Assembly (NCBI GenBank): GCA_019649035.1
Contig: BMAT01011262.1
Span: 30,474-63,901, forward strand
Origin: Elysia marginata
Taxonomy: Eukaryota > Mollusca > Gastropoda > Plakobranchidae
Direction: 5' to 3'
DNA length: 33,428 nt
The notes beneath the pieces were generated by a model. It did not search any database and was not told where the DNA came from. It saw only the letters and a list, made by a program, of their open reading frames with translations. This document shows, piece after piece, positions 29,501 to 33,428 of the stretch (positions within the stretch are counted from its first letter, which is position 1; each line of letters starts with the position of its first letter). The position numbers and the translations under genes are program-made.

Positions 29501-32344
29501 CTTTTCATTTGATTTAAACTAATACATCTCGAAACTTAGAAATAACTGAATTTTAAACTTTATTAACCTCTTCAAAGAGGTTACCAGGCTTAAAAAATAT
29601 AAATAACATAAAATGATAATTTACTGACAAGTGCCTGATTTACCCGTGTCGCGTCACGTTTTTTTTTTCTTTTCATCTTTCATCTTAGTTTAACTTACCG
29701 TCATACAAATCACAGAGCCCTGGTGACCTTCAAACACTTTGAGGTTGGTGCCCTTCATCATGTTCCAGCTGCGGATGGTGAAATCTGTACTTCCGGTAAA
29801 CAGGACACGACCTCCGGGGTCAACCGACATACAGGTCACGGCCCCGGAATGACCTTTCATGACCTTGAGCTGTTGACCTGTCTCAAAGTTCCATGTCCTG
29901 GCTGTGAAGTCGGCTGAGCCTGTGACCAGGATGTCTTTGTTGGAGTCCAGGTCGAAGTCGATGTCGTCCTCCTCCTCATCTTCTGCCGGGATGAAGATTA
30001 GCGGGTAGACGCCTCGCTTGTGGCCTCGGAATACTCGAACGCACTCGCCCGTGTCAAAATCCCAAGCTCTAGCTGTGCGGTCGTAAGAGCTTGTGAAGAT
30101 AAAGTCACCAGTGCAGATCATTCTGGTTGGCGAGAAAAAAAAACCCAGCCATAAACGTTTAGATAAATAGTTGGTACTAATCTCAGTAAACATAACCGTT
30201 CAGATGCACAGTTGGGCTAAATTTAAGTAAACATATACGTTCATATACATAGTTGGGATAAATCTCAGAAAACTTTTAATTCCACCATTAAACGGTGTTA
30301 TAATTTTGATGATTTCCAAAGTGTCTATCATATCAATAACAGTTTTATTGACTTCGCATCATCATAAAAAACTGCTAGCAATTTCATAAAGAAGATCTTT
30401 TTATCTTCCTGATTTTCCGATATTGCCTCACAACAAAACAAAGAAACTGGGTTTTACCTGTAGATAACGCTAGAGTGACCCACACAGATGACCAGACACT
30501 CGCATGTCCCGACGTCCCATTTTCGGACAGTTTTGTCGGCACTTCCGGTGAGAACATAGCAGTCCTCTATGAGGATACAGTTGATGTAGTCAGTGTGACC
30601 ACGGAGAACCCCAATACACTCGCACTGCTCAGTCTGACAGAAGAAAGCATGTTAGTCATGTTTCAATTTGTAAACCACCAAAGCATGTTGGTCATGTTTC
30701 ACTTATAACCCACCAAAGTAGTAAACTATGAGTGAAGGATTCCTTGAGTTTTCAAAAAAGTAAAGAAAAAATCGCCAGATAGTAATTCTATCTCATATAA
30801 ATAAGGAGTTTTGGTTGGAAATTCTTTAAGTCGTACTATACTTTTTTTTCTTGTCTTTTTTCTATTACGAAATTTTGCCAAACGAAAGTTCGGAGGTTCG
30901 AATGCTTTTGAATATAGAAACACAGTAGTCTGAACTTAAGGAAATGGATTTGTAGCAATAAAAACTTTTCATACTTATCAAATTCACCATTAACCTTTTA
31001 GATGCTTTATGAAGCTCTGCAAATGTCTCTGGTCTCATTGTAAATGTGAGGGAAGTGCAACAGACATTCGCTCACGAAATATTAGCGGGTGTGTACAAAG
31101 TAAAAGATCTCCATGAAATCCACAGTCGCAGTGGGATGGGATGCTGTTAACTCTTTTTTCTTCAGATTAAGTCATAGTTCATTTTTACAATCAATAACAA
31201 TGAGAGAGAACCCGAAATTGTTCTTTAAATATTGAAAAAAATCGTTTTTCTTTCATGTTTTCAAAAGAATTTTTTTGTACTGCTACTGAAACGCAAAGAT
31301 TTTTTTCTTGTTGTTCCGTTCAAGTGTTCTTAAACAAGACAGACTTTAAGCAGCAACGCGTGAGTATGACGCGAACGTGTGTGGGTCTATTTTTAGAAAC
31401 TGGTTTCATTATTTTTATAGATTCTCAATCTGCTTTCCCGATTTTCACGTACGCGTAGTGAGACACGGTGCGTGTACTAAAGGTCTCTATTATCACATGT
31501 AGCACTTGAGAACTCATCGTGGTTTTATCGCAATATAACTCAATTGTTACATTAATAATATTTAACACTCCACTATAATTATTTAGTCTTTGGATAATTA
31601 TATTTCTTCCACAGGTTATAGTAAGTGCTGTCTAAATTTAAATAATTAGTTTAGCATGACAACTGAGGTATTAACAGTTTTATTGTACTTTGATTAGGAA
31701 ACAGGTCATAAAATTGTTCAGCAATGTCAACAAAATAAAGCTCACCGTTTTTCCCCTAAAATAAAGAAACACTTTCAACGGTTAACAGTTAACTGTTGAT
31801 GTCTGTCTTATGTTTATGGATCCTCTAAGTTTACACCTGCACTTACACCTGTGTGACGTCGCAGTCTAGTGGTAGACGCTCGGCTTCGGACCGAGAGGTC
31901 CGGGATTCGAGTCCTGCTTTCGGCAGGTCGACGTTTAGTCCTTGAGAAAGACTATTTACACACATTTCTTCGCCTCACTCATGCGTTAAACGAGTACCTG
32001 ACTATAGTCAATGAAAGATCTTGTCAGAATGCTAGAGTGATGCGCTTAACTAGCTGCTCCTCTGTAGTTCAGAGGCTACTATGGTTGGGAAAGGTTTGTC
32101 GTGGAACCCATGTAAAACGCTTAGAGCACATTAGTAGATAAACGCTGTTTTTTCTTTACTTTGCTACTCTGTCTCCTAAGCTGCTCACCTTTGTACTCCA
32201 GATCCTGGCTGTTTTATCCTCGCCCCCGGTGGCCAGAACGCTACCGTCCTCGCTGACTGCCATGCAGTTGATGCCCGTCTCGTGCTCATGGAGACTCTGA
32301 AGAAGGTAGTTCTCCTCCACCTTTCTAGACTGAAGACAGCCCAT
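16979..32344 (-). CDS. WDR86: WDR86 orthologue, whole gene (six exons, 427 aa)
   Basis: Six minus-strand exons join in frame: 32344-32189, 30633-30458, 30122-29699, 27068-26933, 26052-25949 and 17266-16979. The product has eight WD repeats ending RIW, RKWD, RAWD, RTWN, RSWN, RAWV, RVFD and NVWH, in the same order and with the same atypical RxFD seventh repeat as vertebrate WDR86. An acidic insert (AEDEEEDDIDFDLD) lies where vertebrates also have a loop before repeat 4. The N-terminus MGCLQSRK fits N-myristoylation at Gly2 with palmitoylation at Cys3, suggesting membrane tethering. The C-terminal 70 residues are Asn-rich and Lys-rich and look disordered. The protein probably folds as a beta-propeller scaffold; its cellular function is poorly known. 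Every junction has GT/AG and the phases agree. Introns are about 1555, 335, 2630, 880 and 8682 nt. Confidence 0.9.
17280..18300. other. WDR86 intron 5, distal part
   Basis: AT-rich intronic sequence. The minus-strand open frame at 17179-17451 is exon 6 read back into the intron. Nothing else is supported. Confidence 0.55.
18310..19345. repeat. Scattered TAGATC hexamer clusters
   Basis: Repeated AGATCTAGATCT-type strings occur at about 18316-18345, 18402-18448, 19006-19018, 19199-19212 and 19332-19343, separated by unique sequence. This looks like a degenerate hexanucleotide repeat dispersed over 1 kb of WDR86 intron 5. Confidence 0.55.
18896..18945. promoter_or_regulatory. Palindromic E-box with ETS and CCAAT-like sites, then a hairpin
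   Basis: A perfect 18-bp palindrome at 18902-18919 is centred on GTCACGTGAC (USF/TFE/MITF type). It is preceded by CCCGGAAAT (ETS-like) and followed by ATTGG (inverted CCAAT). A CCGCC-TTGT-GGCGG hairpin lies at 18932-18945. The combination resembles a housekeeping promoter, but it is inside WDR86 intron 5 with no clear exon beside it. Confidence 0.35.
19640..20235. other. WDR86 intron 5, nothing recognised
   Basis: AT-rich intronic sequence with T-rich runs and no supported feature. Confidence 0.5.
20236..20525. repeat. Purine-rich GA microsatellite (two blocks)
   Basis: GA-rich simple repeat at 20236-20330 and 20393-20520, ending in about 20 GA dinucleotides, with about 60 nt of unique DNA between the blocks. 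The long open frames on both strands here are artefacts of the repeat. Confidence 0.92.
20828..20891 (-). other. tRNA-like sequence with A and B boxes
   Basis: On the minus strand: CTTTAAG, TGGCAAAGCGGTGGG (A-box-like) and GGTTCGAATC (B box), ending CTAAAG, which pairs with the start. A T arm forms with one mismatch, but the anticodon arm does not fold cleanly. It is probably a SINE head or a decayed tRNA, not a working tRNA gene. Confidence 0.35.
21070..21176. repeat. 37-bp tandem repeat, 3 copies
   Basis: Units starting ATGAAAGCCATGGGGTTTTG at 21070, 21107 and 21144; the third is truncated and changes GTCAGC to GTGAGC. Confidence 0.93.
21829..22099. mobile_element. Foldback MITE, copy 1 (degenerate ends)
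   Basis: Begins CAAAGAG and ends CTCTTTG. The right end (complement CAAAGAGAATTGAATAGTGA) is intact, while the left end has diverged. It shares CGACGCTGGCTAAG, a GAGCCG motif and GTTTACNGGCTCTATT with copy 2 at 23733-24041 in the same orientation. Non-autonomous; no transposase frame. Confidence 0.6.
22733..22922. repeat. Direct duplication, period about 128 bp
   Basis: A segment of about 62 nt starting ACTTCATAAGGGTGATCA and ending GTAACGTATGA occurs at 22733-22795 and again at 22861-22922 with a few substitutions. Confidence 0.75.
22940..23246 (-). mobile_element. tRNA-derived SINE, copy 1
   Basis: On the minus strand it has a tRNA-like head with the B box GGTTCGATCCCCGGCC (plus 23175-23190) and a body ending near GACGTTAAA. 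It is flanked by a 15-bp target site duplication TATGTAGCGRTCGGA (22925-22939 and 23247-23261, one mismatch). A second copy lies at 28654-28947. Confidence 0.8.
23733..24041. mobile_element. Foldback MITE, copy 2 (intact ends)
   Basis: Terminal inverted repeats of about 27 bp (CAAAGAGAATTGAATAGCGA then GCAAGAG, one mismatch) and inner inverted segments (AGAGCCGGTAAAC against GTTTACCGGCTCT), so most of the element folds back. Flanks AGGATAG and AGGACAG look like a 7-bp target duplication with one mismatch. CA...TG ends suggest a hAT-like origin. It carries about 60 nt not present in copy 1. Confidence 0.7.
24042..25742. other. WDR86 intron 5, proximal part
   Basis: AT-rich intronic sequence; the open frame at 24927-25220 (minus) has no recognisable feature. 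Nothing else is supported. Confidence 0.5.
25743..25933. repeat. 46/47-bp G-rich minisatellite, 4 copies
   Basis: Units start GGGTTAGCC at 25743, 25790, 25836 and 25882 and end GAGGGTTAGAAATCGG. Each carries two GGGTTAG strings. The array stops about 15 nt from the WDR86 exon 5 donor. Confidence 0.94.
25949..26052 (-). CDS. WDR86: WDR86 exon 5 (WD repeat 7)
   Basis: Acceptor CCTTATCAG|TCCTGACG completes a Val codon; donor ATGCAG|GTCTAT is in phase 0. It encodes LTACGDAKVRVFDAKTG to TSTVTSMQ. The donor is weak (GTCTAT instead of GTRAGT), yet the protein join to exon 6 is exact against vertebrate WDR86. Confidence 0.85.
26527..26800. repeat. 54-bp minisatellite, about 5 copies
   Basis: Units with GACACCCCTCCACCTTTAGG then GCTATAATTAGAGAGGGTC; the GACACC start recurs at 26581, 26635, 26689 and 26743, with diverged ends. 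It lies in WDR86 intron 4. Confidence 0.94.
26933..27068 (-). CDS. WDR86: WDR86 exon 4 (WD repeat 6)
   Basis: Acceptor TGTGTTTTTCAG|GTGGTC and donor GGCATGG|GTAAGT, phase 0 in and phase 1 out. It encodes VVNKIIYTGSSDHTGRAWV to KIYDGM. The acceptor lies in the terminal, diverged unit of the 48-bp array that fills the adjacent intron. Confidence 0.9.
27072..28083. repeat. 48-bp minisatellite, about 21 copies
   Basis: Units with AAAGCTCTGCATTAACACAG then AATATCGATACACCAGTTCTG and TTTAGTT, period 48, filling about 1 kb of WDR86 intron 3. Variants ACTTCAG/ACACCAG and ATCGACAC/ATCGATAC alternate. On the minus strand every unit contains ACTAAAC and later TTAATGCAG. The unit nearest exon 4 holds the real acceptor. 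Confidence 0.95.
28090..28400. repeat. Low-complexity TATGTYCTR-rich stretch
   Basis: T-rich sequence built from degenerate TTCTATGTCT / TATGTCCTGT strings. It leaves all three plus frames open with Cys/Phe/Tyr/Leu-rich peptides. No coding evidence; a decayed short-period repeat is likely. Confidence 0.6.
28446..29150. mobile_element. Long inverted repeat (foldback element), arms about 135 bp
   Basis: Left arm about 28446-28588 and right arm about 29011-29150 are inverted copies. Left GCATATGGCATTCATTACAC...GGCCATCCTAGATGTGTAAT...AAAATGCTGCCTC matches the complement of the right arm with scattered changes. The central part (about 28589-29010) contains the SINE at 28654-28947. This is either a foldback transposon later hit by a SINE, or two inverted copies of one MITE. 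Confidence 0.75.
28654..28947 (-). mobile_element. tRNA-derived SINE, copy 2 (nested)
   Basis: Same family as 22940-23246. On the minus strand: A-box-like TGGCTTTGTGGTAAGGCA, B box GGTTCGATCCCCGGCC (plus 28878-28893), body, and a GGGGACGTTAAACAAACC end. It has a perfect 14-bp target duplication TGTGTACCCATAAG (28640-28653 and 28948-28961). The 78-codon open frame across it belongs to the SINE and is not a gene. Confidence 0.85.
29699..30122 (-). CDS. WDR86: WDR86 exon 3 (WD repeats 3-5, acidic insert)
   Basis: Acceptor CCAACCAG|AATG completes the split Arg codon; donor ATGACG|GTAAGT is in phase 0. It encodes SSYDRTARAWD, the acidic AEDEEEDDIDFDLD insert, GSADFTARTWN and GSTDFTIRSWN, ending GHQGSVICMT. 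It is the longest coding exon (424 nt). Confidence 0.9.
30458..30633 (-). CDS. WDR86: WDR86 exon 2 (WD repeat 2, part of 3)
   Basis: Acceptor TTTCTTCTGTCAG|ACTGAG and donor CTACAG|GTAAAAC. Phase 0 in, phase 2 out. It reads TEQCECIGVLRGHTDYINC to GSADKTVRKWD, then starts repeat 3 (CLVICVGHSSVIY). Confidence 0.88.
31855..32156 (+). mobile_element. tRNA-derived SINE in WDR86 intron 1
   Basis: tRNA-like head: TAGTGGTAGACGC (A box), an anticodon-type stem CTCGG/CCGAG with loop CTTCGGA, and GGGATTCGAGTCC (B box). The body has TCCTTGAGAAAGACTATTTA and AACGAGTACCTGACTATAG, and it ends in an ATTAGTAGATAAACGCT tail with a T-rich end. The acceptor stem does not close, so it is not a working tRNA gene. 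It is antisense to WDR86 and ends about 32 nt from the exon 1 donor. The 90-codon open frame at 31869-32141 is inside it. Confidence 0.75.
32189..32344 (-). CDS. WDR86: WDR86 exon 1 (start, WD repeat 1)
   Basis: 52 codons from ATG 32344 in a strong Kozak context (AAGATGG). It encodes MGCLQSRK, then WD repeat 1 (EHETGINCMAV ... GEDKTARIWSTK). It ends at donor AAG|GTGAGC in phase 0. The in-frame codons upstream have no ATG, so this start is secure unless a further exon exists. Confidence 0.9.
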
Positions 32345-32867
32345 CTTGACCAACGCACAAAACAATTAGGTCTAGATCAGCTATCCTTACACAGTTGCGG
32401 CAGTCAAAGGCTGCGTAGAACAGAAATATTCACCACACAAGGTCTTCTATACTATAAGTTTTTGTATTGATCAGAAATTCACCACACAATGTCTGTAGTA
32501 TAAAAGTTCTTGTCCCCAAAGTGATATTCAACAAACACTCTCAAAGGCTAAGGGCTGGTAATTAAAGTGCTATTTTTAGGCTGAGGTAAATGAACAAAGA
32601 TAGTAAGGCACGATAATTACAGACTGAAATAAAAGCTTGGCAGGGATTAAAGTCTTCGAACTAGTTCAAGGCTTATAACGAATTATCTTTACTAAGCAGA
32701 AGAGAGTTTATCTCTGTGCTGTTTCAACACTTCAATACTCGTATACTTCAGAAAGATAAAATATAACACACCGTGATTAATGAACAACTTAGTAGAATAG
32801 ACGGGGATCAAGGGCGAGACTCAGGTAACAAATACAAATCAACAGTCGGCGCAGGGAGATGGTTCGA

Positions 32868-33428
32868 GATTAAAGATCCTGGGTCATGGCAAAGGATCGG
32901 CTAAGTAGAACGGATCAGAATCAAGAATCAGATTAGTTTAACAGATCACGACCAAGGGTTGGTCTAATATAGGATCAGGATCAAGGAGCGACCTAATATA
33001 ACGGATCAGGGTCAAGGATAAAATTTAAAGAACAGATTGGAACCAAGGATCGGTGAATATCAAAACCAAGGGGTGGCTTATTATAACGGATCACGATCAA
33101 GGAGCGACCTGATATAACGGATCACGATCAAGGAGCGATCTAATATAACGGATCACGATCAAATAGCGACCTAATATAACGGATCACGATCAAGAGCCAC
33201 GTAATATAACGGATCACGATCAAGGAACGACGTAATATTACGGATCGCGATCAAATAGCGACGTAATATAACGTATCACGATCAAGGAACGACGTAATAT
33301 AACGGATCCCGATCAAATAGCGACGTAATATAACGGATCACGATCAAATAGCGACGTAATAAAACGGATCACGATCAAATAGCGACGTAATATAACGGAT
33401 CACGATCAAACAGCGACGTAATATAACG
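32868..33428. repeat. 31-bp minisatellite, runs off the window
   Basis: Units of about 31 bp: ATAACGGATCACGATCAAAT then AGCGACGTAAT. Degenerate and irregular at the left (32868-33060) and nearly uniform from about 33100 to the window end. It lies about 0.5 kb upstream of the WDR86 start codon. Confidence 0.94.

Noticed and set aside
31855..31926. A functional tRNA-Arg gene
   Set aside because: D and anticodon arms fold, but the acceptor stem does not pair after the T arm and the sequence continues into a SINE body.

Overview
This is animal nuclear DNA: AT-rich, with spliced genes, long introns, SINEs, MITEs and many micro- and minisatellites. Two genes carry the immunoglobulin domain typical of gastropod fibrinogen-related proteins (FREPs, VIgL family). 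The best guess is therefore a gastropod mollusc, probably a heterobranch. The assignment is inferred from protein style only.

Left part (1-12.7 kb): after a trinucleotide microsatellite, a 55-bp minisatellite and a purine tract come two divergent (head-to-head) paralogues. Gene A (minus, 4568-3471) and gene B (plus, 8483-11469) each encode a signal peptide, one FREP-type Ig domain and a coiled coil, with no fibrinogen or C-type lectin domain. A is short (365 aa). B is very long (about 995 aa if a one-base frame break near 9037 is an error), mostly uninterrupted heptads. B has a credible TATA/initiator, a leader exon and a nearby poly(A) signal. About 3.4 kb lie between them, including a 33-bp tandem array.

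Middle (12.7-16.6 kb): AT-rich intergenic DNA with one SINE 3' tail and simple repeats.

Right part (16.6-32.4 kb): one six-exon gene on the minus strand, recognisable as WDR86. Six exons join in frame to 427 aa with eight WD repeats, an N-terminal MGCLQS lipidation-type motif and an Asn-rich tail. Its introns and 3' UTR hold most of the mobile DNA: a Harbinger-like MITE in the 3' UTR, a pair of hAT-like foldback MITEs and a SINE in intron 5, 46/47-bp and 54-bp arrays flanking exon 5, a 1-kb 48-bp array abutting exon 4, a foldback with a nested SINE in intron 3, and another SINE in intron 1. A 31-bp array upstream of the gene runs off the window end.

The two Ig/coiled-coil genes probably form a secreted immune-type pair. 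WDR86 is an unrelated neighbour, and nothing ties it to them functionally. The observations most worth checking are the lectin-less Ig/coiled-coil pair, the frame break in gene B, and the minisatellite whose terminal unit is the 3' splice site of WDR86 exon 4.
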